49,795 nt of DNA from an uncultured Butyrivibrio sp. (lineage in GTDB: Bacteria > Bacillota > Clostridia > Lachnospirales > Lachnospiraceae). Location of the stretch: positions 1-49,795 of the forward strand of contig CAMVLM010000008.1 in assembly GCA_947168335.1 (NCBI GenBank). Direction: 5' to 3'. How positions within the stretch are numbered: position 1 is the stretch's first letter; every line of letters begins with the position of its first letter. Below are positions 1-8,765 of the stretch, in pieces. The translations under genes were made by a program, and so were the position numbers. The notes below the pieces were generated by a model. It made no database searches and was not told the origin of the DNA. It was given only the letters and a program-made list of their open reading frames with translations.

Positions 1-19
1 GAACCTGGGAGAAAGGAGT

Positions 20-50
20 AATCCAATCACTTTTCTAACATGATTGGATT
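20..50 (+). other. Perfect 10-bp inverted repeat at the 5' end of the first gene
   Basis: The arm at 20-29 is exactly complementary to the arm at 41-50, with an 11-nt loop. A good ribosome binding site (GAAAGGAG, 11-18) lies directly upstream of the hairpin. The ATG at 40 falls at the loop/stem junction and the next in-frame ATG is at 64. No T-run follows, so it does not look like a simple terminator. It may set spacing or access between the ribosome binding site and the start codon. Confidence 0.5.
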
Positions 51-63
51 ATACGAGATTATT

Positions 64-552
64 ATGAGATTAGTAAAAACCTTTGTAGCTACGCTGGCTG
101 CAGTGCTCGTCCTGGGAGGAGCATTTCTTGTAGGGAAAAGTTATATTGTAAAGTCAGATGAGGAAACAAACTCAGTGGAATCAGCTGAAACAGCCAAGAG
201 CGAGAAGGAATCCATAGCAGATTCCATTAAAAAGAAGGCTATTGAAAGTGTTGCCGAAACTATTGTAGAAACAGCCATCAAGCAATATGGAGGCGATTCT
301 GCCGAGGATTTACAGAAAGTTATGGATAGTGTTACTGAAGAAGACAAAGAGAAGGTTACAGAGATATTAGCCGATAATATGTCACTTGATTCAATTGGAG
401 ATGTTCAGTCTTATGTTTCTAACAAAGACGTGGACGGGCTTATGGAATACGCACAGGAAAAGCTTACCGAAGAAGATTATTCGGAGCTGACGGGAATATT
501 TGAGAAGTATTCAGAAGAAGCTATAAAACAGTTGGACAAGGCTGCGGATTGA
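64..552 (+). CDS. Small membrane-anchored helical protein, unknown function
   Basis: I do not recognise a family. The product begins with a positively charged n-region and one hydrophobic segment (about residues 5-22 from the ATG at 64) with no lipobox cysteine, so it is probably a single-span anchored protein facing outward. The rest is highly charged, Glu/Lys/Ser-rich and predicted helical. The start is uncertain. The ATG at 40 adds eight residues but its nearest ribosome binding site (11-18) is 21 nt away with a hairpin between, while the ATG at 64 fits the membrane-anchor pattern better but lacks a clear site. The stop codon lies in the apex of a terminator-like hairpin. Confidence 0.6.
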   Translation: MRLVKTFVATLAAVLVLGGAFLVGKSYIVKSDEETNSVESAETAKSEKESIADSIKKKAIESVAETIVETAIKQYGGDSAEDLQKVMDSVTEEDKEKVTEILADNMSLDSIGDVQSYVSNKDVDGLMEYAQEKLTEEDYSELTGIFEKYSEEAIKQLDKAAD

Positions 553-566
553 ATCCGCAGCCTTTT
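538..566 (+). terminator. Rho-independent terminator overlapping the stop codon
   Basis: A 13-bp perfect stem (538-550 with 552-564) rich in G+C is followed by TTTT. The TGA of the small anchored protein (550-552) forms the loop. The MATE gene starts only about 16 nt later, so it would need read-through or its own promoter within the preceding gene. Confidence 0.7.
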
Positions 567-581
567 ATATAGGCGGTGATA

Positions 582-2045
582 ATGAGTTTGTTAGTAAGAG
601 AAAATGAGAATATTATGACGGCAGAAGAAGCTGTTAAGGTAAAGCTTGGGCTTAAAGAGTGTCTTATAGGTGAGCCTTCTTTTTATCGCAGGGTAGCTTT
701 TGTTGTGCTGCCGATGATAGTGCAGAATACATTATCAAATGTTGTTGGTCTGTTGGATAATGTGATGGTTGGGCAGGTTGGAACCCTTGCCATGTCATCA
801 GTTGCAATAGTAAACCAGCTTATGTTTGTATTTATGCTGTGCATTTGGGGCGCTCTGGCGGGTGCCGGTATATTTGGAACACAGTTTTTCGGTCGCAAGG
901 ATTATGAAGGTGTTCGGTATACAATGAGAATAAAACTGATAGTAGCAGCTGTTATTGTATTGGTGGCTACCATAGTTTTTCTGTTTGAGGGTTATATACT
1001 GATAGATAAGTATATTGCAGCTGATACTGCTGTAGAGGATGTACTTGTTACCAGAAGGCTTGCATGGGGTTATCTGCGAATAATCCTGATAAGTCTTGCT
1101 CCTTTTGCCATTACGCAGGTATATTCCGGAACACTCAGGGAATCAGGTAAAACTACACTTCCAATGATTGCCAGCATGACAGCAATGGTAGTTAATTTTG
1201 TATTTAATTTGTTGCTGATCTTTGGATATCTGGGATTCCCCAAGATGGGGGTGGCAGGCGCAGCAGTAGCAACTGTTATTTCAAGATTTGTTGAGATGGG
1301 GATAGTCACTTTTGTGGCTCATTACAAGAAAACGGAATATGAGTTTCTGCAAGGGTTATACAATGGATTCTATATTCCGACCAGCATGATAAAGCCGGTG
1401 CTTTCGAAAACATTACCCCTTTTTGCCAATGAATTTCTTTGGAGTATGGGCCAGGCTGTTCTGCTCCAGTGCTATTCAGTTCGTGGAATCAGGGTCATTG
1501 CAGCCATGAATATAGCCAATACGATTGCCCAGATTTTTAATGAAGTATTTCTGTCTCTTGGAAATTCGACTTCAATAGTTGTAGGGCAGGCTCTCGGTGC
1601 GGATAAATTTGTAAAGGCCAGAAGATACGCATGGAGAATGGCGGCTCTTAGCATAGCAAGTTGTTTTGTAATGGGTACGCTGTTGACTTTGGCGTCATCT
1701 TTCATTCCGCAAATATATAATACTGAGGATGAAATACGCCATCTTGCAACAAGCTTTATAAGAGTGGTTGCTTTGGTTATGCCACTTAATGCATTTGCGA
1801 ATGTATCATATTTTACACTCAGATCCGGTGGAAGGACGTTTGTCACATTTTTGTTTGACAGCTGCTTTGTATGGACAGTGAGTGTCGTGGCAGCACGAAT
1901 TCTTGCATATCACACGAATATGGACGTTGTTTCGGTTTTCCTGACTGTATGTTCACTTGAGATTATTAAGTGCTTAATTGGCTTTATTTTGGTAAAAAAA
2001 GGCGTATGGGTAAGAAATATTGTACGAGGTACGATAGAGGCATAA
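582..2045 (+). CDS. MATE-family multidrug/toxin exporter
   Basis: The predicted product is a polytopic membrane protein of about 487 residues, the usual size for MATE exporters, which expel cationic or organic compounds in exchange for Na+ or H+. It shows the two-half MATE pattern: an N-terminal LPMIVQNTLSNVVGLLDNVMVG stretch (given here only as a family hallmark at about residues 45-67), an A/G-rich GxxGxxQFFG-type loop and repeated hydrophobic segments to the C-terminus. The ATG at 582 has AGGCGG at 571-576; a GTG at 576 is in frame and an ATG at 615 is a further possibility. It follows the terminator at 538-566 closely. The substrate cannot be told from sequence. Confidence 0.85.
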   Translation: MSLLVRENENIMTAEEAVKVKLGLKECLIGEPSFYRRVAFVVLPMIVQNTLSNVVGLLDNVMVGQVGTLAMSSVAIVNQLMFVFMLCIWGALAGAGIFGTQFFGRKDYEGVRYTMRIKLIVAAVIVLVATIVFLFEGYILIDKYIAADTAVEDVLVTRRLAWGYLRIILISLAPFAITQVYSGTLRESGKTTLPMIASMTAMVVNFVFNLLLIFGYLGFPKMGVAGAAVATVISRFVEMGIVTFVAHYKKTEYEFLQGLYNGFYIPTSMIKPVLSKTLPLFANEFLWSMGQAVLLQCYSVRGIRVIAAMNIANTIAQIFNEVFLSLGNSTSIVVGQALGADKFVKARRYAWRMAALSIASCFVMGTLLTLASSFIPQIYNTEDEIRHLATSFIRVVALVMPLNAFANVSYFTLRSGGRTFVTFLFDSCFVWTVSVVAARILAYHTNMDVVSVFLTVCSLEIIKCLIGFILVKKGVWVRNIVRGTIEA

Positions 2046-2172
2046 TAAAGATTTTATAAATGCCTTACTCAACAAATCCTTAAACATGTGATAAGCTTTC
2101 CTTATCGGCACATAGATGATGCTTACATTCTTGAAATAGTCAAGTATGTCATACCTACAAAGGGAGAGCTAT

Positions 2173-2829
2173 ATGAATGCAGAGAAACCTGCATGGATAT
2201 TGAAGGAAAGGCTTTTTTCCGAAGATCACATGTTTACAAAGCTTTTAGGTTATGCGATTCAGGAGAATCTAAGCGAAACCTATCAGGCTTTGTACTATGC
2301 CAGGGAAAAGCATGCCGGGCAGGCTCGCAAAACCAGTCCATTTACTCAGGAACATATTCCATACATAATACATCCGCTTATGATGGCATGTCATGCGCAT
2401 GCTCTTGGAATCAGAAATGATCAGGTTCTTGCCACGGTTCTTCTTCACGATGTATGCGAAGATTGTGGTGTTAAGCCCGAAGATCTGCCCTTTTCAGATA
2501 AAGTAAGGAAATCGGTTGCGTTGTTGACCAAACCGGACACTTATCGGAATTCTGAAGAAGATAAAAAGAAGTATTATGAAGGTATTTCTACCGACAGTAC
2601 TGCTTCCATCGTGAAAGCACTGGATAGATGTAATAATGTCAGTCTGATGGCACCTGCTTTTTCCACTGAAAAGATGATCAGCTACGTGGAAGAAACTCAG
2701 GAATATGTATATCCTCTTTTGGAACAGCTAAAAAGAGGCGATATGGAATATAATGATGCTGTTTTTCTGATAAAATATCAGCTTAAAAGTACCATTGAAA
2801 CAATAAAAGCATTTATACTCAAATCATAG
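2173..2829 (+). CDS. HD-domain hydrolase related to the RelA/SpoT (p)ppGpp hydrolase domain
   Basis: The protein is about 218 residues. It has the metal-binding HD signature in the order seen in SpoT/MESH1-type hydrolases: a His in YIIHP, the LLHDVCED motif with His92-Asp93, and a distal Asp in KALDRCNN. It lacks a nucleotidyl-synthetase domain, so if it acts on ppGpp or a related nucleotide it would only degrade it. The start at 2173 was chosen because AAGGGAGAG lies just upstream (about 2159-2167); a longer reading frame from 2146 has no such site. It is a lone gene between the MATE exporter and a bidirectional terminator. The exact substrate is inference; other small HD phosphohydrolases share the motif. 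Confidence 0.75.
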   Translation: MNAEKPAWILKERLFSEDHMFTKLLGYAIQENLSETYQALYYAREKHAGQARKTSPFTQEHIPYIIHPLMMACHAHALGIRNDQVLATVLLHDVCEDCGVKPEDLPFSDKVRKSVALLTKPDTYRNSEEDKKKYYEGISTDSTASIVKALDRCNNVSLMAPAFSTEKMISYVEETQEYVYPLLEQLKRGDMEYNDAVFLIKYQLKSTIETIKAFILKS

Positions 2830-2861
2830 CGCACGCTATCAAAACTAAAATTAATAAATCA

Positions 2862-2899
2862 GAACCCCCGCAGATTTATATTATCTGCGGGGGTTCTTT
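2862..2899. terminator. Bidirectional rho-independent terminator
   Basis: A 14-bp perfect stem (2862-2875 with 2883-2896) with a 7-nt loop is followed by T-rich sequence on the + strand. It lies between the convergent HD-domain gene and the cellobiose phosphorylase gene and can serve both. Confidence 0.9.
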
Positions 2900-2930
2900 A
2901 TAGAAAGGAAAAGGATATAAACTATTTTAA

Positions 2931-5363
2931 TTAGCCCATGATGGCTTCTACCTGATATTCCTTTACAGAAGAATCGTGAGGAATTACAGTGCCCTCGATT
3001 TCTTTGCCATTTACAATGAGCTTCTTGATACCCTTCTGAGCGCCGTTTGTCTTAACGCTGATATGGTATGTTGAACCTCTGTATTTTCTTGTGAGTTCAA
3101 AATTACCAAAATCTGAAGGAACACAAGGATCTACTGAAAGACCGTTATGTGTGGGGTAAATACCAAGTATATACTGTGAGATATTTACAAATGTCCATGC
3201 AGCGGTACCTGTAAGCCAGCTGTTTTTGCCCTGTCCGAAGAACTTAGCATCCTTACCTGCAACCATCTGTGAATATACATAAGGCTCTGTGCAGTGAATA
3301 TCGCTTATTTCCTCAACAAATGCAGGACATGTCTTCTTATAGATTTCGAATGCTCTGTCACCATGTCCAAGAACTGTTTCTGCGATAGAAACCCAGGGAT
3401 TGTTGTGGCAGAAAATTCCTGCATTCTCTTTGTATCCCGGAGGATATGAGCTAACTTCACCGAGCTCTAAATGATACTCTGTGTAAGCGGGCTGAAGGAT
3501 CATAACACCGTATTTGGTATCAAGTCTCTCCTTAACGCTCTTTAATGCCTTCTCAGCAAGACCTTCTTTTACGCCGATACCTGCAAGGACACAGAAGCCC
3601 TGGGGCTCAATGTAAATCTGGCCTTCTTTGCATTCATGAGATCCAACCTTGTTGGAGTTTGCATCATATGCACGAACGAACCATTCGCCGTCCCAACCGG
3701 CTGTGCAAACAGCATCATACATTTTCTTAACTTCGCTGCGTGCGCGGTCAGCTTCAGCCTTGTCACCCTTAAGATCACAGAGCTGTGCGTACTCTTCACC
3801 GTATTTTACGAACATACCTGCGATGAATACTGATTCAGCAACAGGACCTTCACTGGGACCAAAGGTCTGGAAGGATTCACCGGGATGAGCTGAGAAGCAG
3901 TTAAGGTTAAGACAGTCATTCCAGTCAGCACGTCCGATGAGAGGAAGATCATGAGGACCCTTATGATTTACGATATAATCGAAGCTTCTCTTTAAGTGGT
4001 TCATAAGAGGAGTAGCAACGCTCATATCATTATCAAAAGGAACCTGCTCATCGAGGATTGTCATATCACCAGTTTCACGGATGTATGCGCTTGTGCCGGC
4101 AATAAGCCATAACGGATCGTCATTGAAACCGGAACCGATATCTGAGTTACCCTTCTTTGTAAGGGGCTGATACTGGTGGTATGCGCTACCATCCTGGAAC
4201 TGTGTTGATGCGATATCAATAATTCTTTCTCTTGCTCTGTCAGGAATCAGGTGTACGAAACCAAGCAGATCCTGGCAGGAATCACGGAATCCCATTCCAC
4301 GGCCGATTCCGGACTCATAATAGGAAGCTGATCTTGACATGTTGAAAGTAACCATGCACTGATACTGATTCCAGATATTAACCATACGGTCAACCTTTTC
4401 GTTAGATGACTTAATATGGTAGATTCCAAGAAGCTCATCCCAATAAGCAGCAAGCTCTGCAAAAGCCTTATCAACATCAGCATCAGACTGATATTTTGCA
4501 AGGAGCTCGTTAGCAGGCTTCTTGTTAATGATTCCGTGTGCCTCCCATTTCTGGTCCTCAGGATTTTCAACGTAACCAAGTACGAAATTGAAGGTCTTGG
4601 TTTCGCCGGGAGCAAGTGTAACGTCAATCTGGTGTGCTGCGATAGGTGACCAGCCGCTTGCTACTGAATTTGTAAGCTTACCTGCGAAAACAGCATCCGG
4701 ATGATCGGGGCCGTTATATGCGCCAAGGAAAGCATCTCTGCTTGTATCAAAGCCATCAACCTTTGAATTTACTGAATATACAGCGTAGTGATTGCGGCGT
4801 TCTCTGTACTCTGTCTTATGGAAAATAGTAGAATCAACGATCTCAACTTCACCTGTACTTAAATTTCGCTGGAAGTTCTTCATATCGTCATCTGCGTTCC
4901 AAAGACACCATTCTACATAAGAAAACAGCTGGATTTTTTTCTCTGAAGAGCCTGTGTTTGTAAGTTCTACATGTGAAATCTCACATGTGTCGTTCATGGG
5001 AACGAAACTTAATACAGAAGCTTTTACCTGATTTTTTTCGGAAGTAAATTTGCTGTAGCCTATGCCGTGACGACATTCATAAGAATCAAGATCTGTCTTA
5101 ACGGGCTGCCAGCCGGGATTCCAAACGATATCGCCATCTTTTACATAGAAGTATTTACCATTGTTGTCATAAGGTACATTGTTGTAGCGATATCTTGTAA
5201 GTCTTAAAAGTTTCGCATCTTTGTAAAAAGAATATCCACCACAAGTATTGGAAATTAATGAAAAGAAATCCTTGTTTCCCAGGTAATTGATCCAGGGAAG
5301 AGGGGTTTTCGGTGTTGTGATGACGTATTCACGATTTTTGTCATCAAAAAAGCCGTATTGCAT
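2931..5363 (-). CDS. Cellobiose phosphorylase (GH94)
   Basis: The predicted cytoplasmic enzyme of 810 residues matches the usual GH94 length. It should convert cellobiose plus phosphate to glucose 1-phosphate and glucose, saving ATP. The N-terminus ([16 protein letters not shown]) and the active-site block [10 protein letters not shown] are hallmarks of cellobiose phosphorylases. Asp480 and Asp483 lie in that block, and the conserved second Asp is the general acid in characterised members. There is no signal peptide. The start at 5363 was chosen because GGGAGGT sits 7 nt upstream; a longer frame to 5378 has no site. It is divergent from a LacI regulator and CUT1 importer genes, and a LacI-like palindrome sits between its promoter and its start. 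Substrate could extend to related beta-glucosides, but cellobiose is most likely. Confidence 0.93.
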   Translation of the reverse strand: MQYGFFDDKNREYVITTPKTPLPWINYLGNKDFFSLISNTCGGYSFYKDAKLLRLTRYRYNNVPYDNNGKYFYVKDGDIVWNPGWQPVKTDLDSYECRHGIGYSKFTSEKNQVKASVLSFVPMNDTCEISHVELTNTGSSEKKIQLFSYVEWCLWNADDDMKNFQRNLSTGEVEIVDSTIFHKTEYRERRNHYAVYSVNSKVDGFDTSRDAFLGAYNGPDHPDAVFAGKLTNSVASGWSPIAAHQIDVTLAPGETKTFNFVLGYVENPEDQKWEAHGIINKKPANELLAKYQSDADVDKAFAELAAYWDELLGIYHIKSSNEKVDRMVNIWNQYQCMVTFNMSRSASYYESGIGRGMGFRDSCQDLLGFVHLIPDRARERIIDIASTQFQDGSAYHQYQPLTKKGNSDIGSGFNDDPLWLIAGTSAYIRETGDMTILDEQVPFDNDMSVATPLMNHLKRSFDYIVNHKGPHDLPLIGRADWNDCLNLNCFSAHPGESFQTFGPSEGPVAESVFIAGMFVKYGEEYAQLCDLKGDKAEADRARSEVKKMYDAVCTAGWDGEWFVRAYDANSNKVGSHECKEGQIYIEPQGFCVLAGIGVKEGLAEKALKSVKERLDTKYGVMILQPAYTEYHLELGEVSSYPPGYKENAGIFCHNNPWVSIAETVLGHGDRAFEIYKKTCPAFVEEISDIHCTEPYVYSQMVAGKDAKFFGQGKNSWLTGTAAWTFVNISQYILGIYPTHNGLSVDPCVPSDFGNFELTRKYRGSTYHISVKTNGAQKGIKKLIVNGKEIEGTVIPHDSSVKEYQVEAIMG

Positions 5364-5390
5364 AGAAATACCTCCCAAATCTGCAACATT

Positions 5391-5404
5391 CTTAAACGAT
5401 TAAG
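5391..5404. promoter_or_regulatory. LacI-type operator upstream of the GH94 gene
   Basis: CTTAAACGATTAAG has 5-bp palindromic arms around a central ACGA, typical of LacI-family operators. Reading on the minus strand it lies about 12-25 nt downstream of the expected transcription start of the GH94 gene, a position suited to repression. The likely binder is the LacI protein encoded at 5688, which is an inference. Confidence 0.6.
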
Positions 5405-5421
5405 TGTAATTGATAAAGTTG

Positions 5422-5450
5422 ATTATAATGTGTAAAGCCGCTATTTTCAA
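5422..5450 (-). promoter_or_regulatory. Sigma-A promoter for the GH94 gene
   Basis: On the minus strand TTGAAA (5450-5445), a 17-bp spacer and a perfect TATAAT (5427-5422) are present. The predicted transcription start is near 5415, about 50 nt before the start codon. Confidence 0.7.
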
Positions 5451-5618
5451 GCCTTATTTTAAGTAGACGGCTTCAGGCCAGGAGGAATCTGGTTTCGTAG
5501 ACTTAAGAAAAATAGCAATATTTAAAAGTTATTGGCAATTTTATGAAAAAATTGCTGTTCAAAATTGTAAAAATAATACAAAAAATGTCAATATGCACAA
5601 CTTTAAAACAAAATAGGG

Positions 5619-5647
5619 TTGCTTTAGTGGAAAAGTTGATATATATT
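5619..5647 (+). promoter_or_regulatory. Sigma-A promoter for the lacI-importer operon
   Basis: TTGCTT (5619-5624), a 17-bp spacer and TATATT (5642-5647) precede the LacI-family gene. The rest of the 5405-5687 intergenic stretch is AT-rich and I see no other element in it. Confidence 0.55.
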
Positions 5648-5656
5648 TGAGTTACG

Positions 5657-5666
5657 AAAACGTTTG
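5657..5666. promoter_or_regulatory. LacI-type operator upstream of the regulator gene
   Basis: The core AAACGTTT (5658-5665) is a perfect 8-bp palindrome of the LacI/GalR type. It begins a few bases after the predicted transcription start, so it fits autorepression of the regulator and importer genes. Confidence 0.6.
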
Positions 5667-5687
5667 AGGAACTTTTGAGGAGTGGTT

Positions 5688-6707
5688 ATGGCAGGTCGAG
5701 TATCGCTGAAGGATATCGCATCGAAATGCGATGTATCTGTAGCAACAGTATCAAAAGCCTTGAATGATGCAGATGATATAGGAGAAAAGACCAAAGAGTA
5801 CATTCGCGAGGCTGCTACGAAAATGGGATACTTCCCAAATTTCGCAGCTAAAGCCCTTAAAACAAACAGAACCTACAATATAGGAGTCCTGTTTGTGGAT
5901 GAAGCACAAAGCGGTTTGACTCATGACTATTTTTCGAGAGTTTTGGACAGCTTTAAGAGAACGGTCGAGGCAAGCGGATATGATGTGACATTTATCAGTG
6001 GCGGCATGATGGCCAATCGTGACATGACTTATCTGGAACACGCCAGGTACAGAAATTTTGACGGAATAATGATTGCTTGTGTAGATTTCCTGGATCCGGA
6101 TGTAGGAGAACTTGCAAGAAGTTCAATCCCGCTGGTCACAATCGACTATGTGTTTAATGACAGGTCGGCTATCATATCTGATAACGTTCAGGGTATAAGT
6201 GAGCTTTTGAATTACATATATAAAAGGGGTCATAGAAAAATAGCTTACATACACGGTGCTGATTCATCAGTAACACAGGCACGTTTAAAGAGTTTTTACA
6301 AAACTGCGATGGAGCTGGGGCTTGAAATCCCAGATGAATATATTTTGGAGATCGACTATCGAGATACAGTGGCAGCCCTTGAAGCAACTGATAAGCTGCT
6401 TGATCTTAAGGACAGACCTACTTGCATACTGTATCCGGATGATTTTTCCGCGTTTGGTGGTGTAAATGCTATAAGACGCAGGGGAATGAAAATACCGGAT
6501 GATATTTCGATAGCCGGATACGACGGCATTGAGATTGCAATGCGCTATAGTCCACAGTTGACTACTATAGTCCAGGATACTGAATTACTTGGACGAAGGG
6601 CAGCTGAAAAACTCATTGATTCCATCGAAAATCCAAAGACAACTTTCAGTGAACAGGTTGTTGTCACAGGAAAACTTAATGAGGGAGAGTCTGTTGGTCA
6701 ACTATAA
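5688..6707 (+). CDS. LacI/GalR-family transcriptional regulator
   Basis: The protein of 339 residues has the standard layout: an N-terminal helix-turn-helix (VSLKDIASKCDVSVATVSKAL at about residues 5-25, followed by the hinge helix near residue 50), then a periplasmic-binding-protein-like sugar sensor domain ending in the typical GYDGIEIA and TTIVQD segments. The ATG at 5688 has GAGGAG at 5677-5682; a GTG at 5682 is less likely. It is divergent from GH94 and 40 nt upstream of the first permease, so it probably senses cellobiose or a related sugar and controls both sides through the two palindromes at 5391-5404 and 5657-5666. The ligand is inferred from context only. Confidence 0.9.
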   Translation: MAGRVSLKDIASKCDVSVATVSKALNDADDIGEKTKEYIREAATKMGYFPNFAAKALKTNRTYNIGVLFVDEAQSGLTHDYFSRVLDSFKRTVEASGYDVTFISGGMMANRDMTYLEHARYRNFDGIMIACVDFLDPDVGELARSSIPLVTIDYVFNDRSAIISDNVQGISELLNYIYKRGHRKIAYIHGADSSVTQARLKSFYKTAMELGLEIPDEYILEIDYRDTVAALEATDKLLDLKDRPTCILYPDDFSAFGGVNAIRRRGMKIPDDISIAGYDGIEIAMRYSPQLTTIVQDTELLGRRAAEKLIDSIENPKTTFSEQVVVTGKLNEGESVGQL

Positions 6708-6747
6708 AAGCAACATGCTCACAAAGTAGTAAAAGGGAGAAACAACT

Positions 6748-7653
6748 ATGAAAAGGTTTATGGAAAACACTTGGAAACACAGGGCGCATGTAGTAATGGC
6801 ATTACCTGTTTTCCTGATTCTGTTCTTTATCATGTACGTGCCTATGGCAGGTCTGGTAATGGCATTCAAGAACTTCAACTATGCTGATGGAATATGGAAG
6901 AGCCCATGGAATGGTCTTGACAACTTCAAATTCCTTCTTGCTTCAAAGGCAACATTTATATCTATTACAAGAAATACTGTACTGTATTATCTTTTGTTCA
7001 CAGTAGTAGGTACATTCCTTAACGTAACACTTGCTATTATGATCGATCGCCTTGTATTTAAGCGCATGGCTAAGACAATGCAGACACTGATGATCATCCC
7101 TGTATTCATTTCATACGCAGCTGTTCAGTTCATTGTGTATGCATTTATCAGTTCAGATACAGGTATCATCAATCACATGTTTGGTACTTCTATAAGATTT
7201 TATTCAACTGCAAAGTTATGGCCCTGGATCCTTCTTATTGTAAAGATCTGGAAAGATACAGGATATGGTTCAGTTCTTTATATGTCAGTTCTTGCAGGTA
7301 TCGATTCAGAGCTTTATGAGGCAGCTGATATCGACGGTGCAAACTCATGGCAGAAGATTCTTCATATTACCATACCTTCATTGATTCCTATGGTAACAGT
7401 TATGCTTCTTCTTTCAGTTGGTACAGTAATGCACTCAGATACAGGTCTTTTCTATCAGGTAACACGTAACAGCGGAACGCTTTATAGCACAACGCAGGTT
7501 ATTGATGCATATGTACTTAATGCAATTTTCAAGAATTCTAACTTTGGATTTGTTGCAGCTACTTCTTTCTTCCAATCTGTGGTAGGACTTTTGCTTATGC
7601 TGCTGGCTAATTTCTCTGTTCGCAAGATTGCGCCGGAAAATGCATTGTTCTAA
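6748..7653 (+). CDS. CUT1 sugar ABC importer permease (LplB/MalF type)
   Basis: This membrane subunit of 301 residues has about six predicted transmembrane segments. The cytoplasmic EAA loop, which docks the ATPase, is visible as YEAADIDGANSWQKILHITIP in the C-terminal half. It has the N-terminal PVFLILFFIMYVPMAG pattern of LplB-like permeases. AGGGAGA precedes the ATG by about 8 nt. It lies between the LacI gene and its partner permease, with the solute-binding lipoprotein following, so import of cello-oligosaccharides is the simplest reading. No ATPase gene is present nearby. Confidence 0.9.
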   Translation: MKRFMENTWKHRAHVVMALPVFLILFFIMYVPMAGLVMAFKNFNYADGIWKSPWNGLDNFKFLLASKATFISITRNTVLYYLLFTVVGTFLNVTLAIMIDRLVFKRMAKTMQTLMIIPVFISYAAVQFIVYAFISSDTGIINHMFGTSIRFYSTAKLWPWILLIVKIWKDTGYGSVLYMSVLAGIDSELYEAADIDGANSWQKILHITIPSLIPMVTVMLLLSVGTVMHSDTGLFYQVTRNSGTLYSTTQVIDAYVLNAIFKNSNFGFVAATSFFQSVVGLLLMLLANFSVRKIAPENALF

Positions 7654-7674
7654 TTGGAAAGGGGAGTTGAAAAA

Positions 7675-8601
7675 ATGGCAAAGAAAAATAACAAAGATTT
7701 AGAGCCTTCTAAGAAAGAAAGAGTAACATTTGGGCAGATCATTCTTGCAGTTATCCTTTTAGTATGTACTGTATTCGCTTTCCTGCCCGTTGAACTTACA
7801 TTTGTAGCAGCATTTACAGATGAAAAGAGCATCACTCAGAATGGATTCAGATTTATTCCTCTTAAGTGGTCTCTCGCAGGTATGGGAACAGTTCTCAGAT
7901 ATGGTCAGCAGCTTGCAAGATCATACGGAGTTACAATCCTTGTTACTATTGTAGGAACATTCATGGGACTTTTGTTCATGAGTATGTTCGCTTATTCAAT
8001 AAGCCGAAAGGAATTTTACCTTTCAAAGTTTTTATCAATATTCCTGCTTATCCCCATGCTTTTCAATGGAGGAACATTGTCAGGATACATTATCTTCACA
8101 AGTTACTATCATCTTAAGGACAGCCTCTGGCTTCTTATCCTGCCTCTGTGTGTGTCAACGATGAACGTAATAATACTTAGAACTTACATTGTTAACAGTA
8201 TTCCCAATGAGCTTATGGAAGCAGCTAAGATTGATGGTGCAGGAGAGTACAGAACATTCTTCCAGATTACACTTCCTCTTCTTAAGCCTTCACTTGCAGC
8301 AGTTGGTTTCATGATGGCTACAGCTTACTGGAATGACTGGCAGAACGCTCTTCTTTACATCGATTCAGATGCAAAGAAACCTCTGCAGCTCCTTCTTATC
8401 AACATTCAGAAGAGTATCGAGTTCCTGCTTAATAACTCTAACGTACCTGCTTCAGCAAGAGCAGCTATGGGAGGAACAATACCGCAGTACTCAGCAACAA
8501 TGGCAACCGTGCTCGTTGTTATTGGACCTATCATGGTAGTATATCCGTTCTTCCAGAAGTACTTTATCAAGGGTCTTACAGTTGGATCTGTAAAGGGCTG
8601 A
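7675..8601 (+). CDS. CUT1 sugar ABC importer permease (YtcP/MalG type)
   Basis: The second permease of the importer, 308 residues, has predicted transmembrane helices and the EAA loop MEAAKIDGAGEYRTFFQITLP. It ends with the short tail typical of this subunit type (YFIKGLTVGSVKG). The ATG at 7675 was chosen because AAAGGGGAG lies at 7658-7666; a longer frame begins at 7654 with no suitable site. It follows the first permease by 21 nt and is separated from the binding-protein gene by a structured 164-nt gap. Confidence 0.9.
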   Translation: MAKKNNKDLEPSKKERVTFGQIILAVILLVCTVFAFLPVELTFVAAFTDEKSITQNGFRFIPLKWSLAGMGTVLRYGQQLARSYGVTILVTIVGTFMGLLFMSMFAYSISRKEFYLSKFLSIFLLIPMLFNGGTLSGYIIFTSYYHLKDSLWLLILPLCVSTMNVIILRTYIVNSIPNELMEAAKIDGAGEYRTFFQITLPLLKPSLAAVGFMMATAYWNDWQNALLYIDSDAKKPLQLLLINIQKSIEFLLNNSNVPASARAAMGGTIPQYSATMATVLVVIGPIMVVYPFFQKYFIKGLTVGSVKG

Positions 8602-8636
8602 GAGAACCTGACGAGGTATTTTCGAGTCTGGTTCAA

Positions 8637-8685
8637 ACGTGATCTGGCGAGCGAAGCGAGAGCAGATCTTCCTAGTTAATCACGT
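8637..8685 (+). other. Two overlapping hairpins between permease and binding-protein genes
   Basis: A 7-bp stem (8637-8643 with 8679-8685) and a 6-bp stem (8641-8646 with 8663-8668) share bases 8641-8643, so both cannot form fully at once. The enclosed sequence is the purine-rich GCGAGCGAAGCGAG. The stretch may modulate expression of the downstream binding-protein gene, or simply protect the mRNA end. Confidence 0.4.
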
Positions 8686-8705
8686 GAAAAATAATCGATA
8701 TTCTA

Positions 8706-8727
8706 ACCTCTGGCATAGTGCCAGAGG
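8706..8727 (+). other. Intercistronic hairpin upstream of the binding-protein gene
   Basis: CCTCTGGCA and TGCCAGAGG form a 9-bp stem with a 3-4 nt loop. No T-run follows. Hairpins at this place commonly stabilise or uncouple the mRNA of the more abundant binding protein, which is how I read it. Confidence 0.6.
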
Positions 8728-8765
8728 ATGAATATAAATAAAATAATGCCTAAAGGGGGGCCAAA

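Noticed and set aside
2088-2420. A 110-codon frame overlapping the HD-domain gene start
   Set aside because: It overlaps the HD-domain gene in another frame, has no site of its own and is Cys/Ser-rich without motifs.
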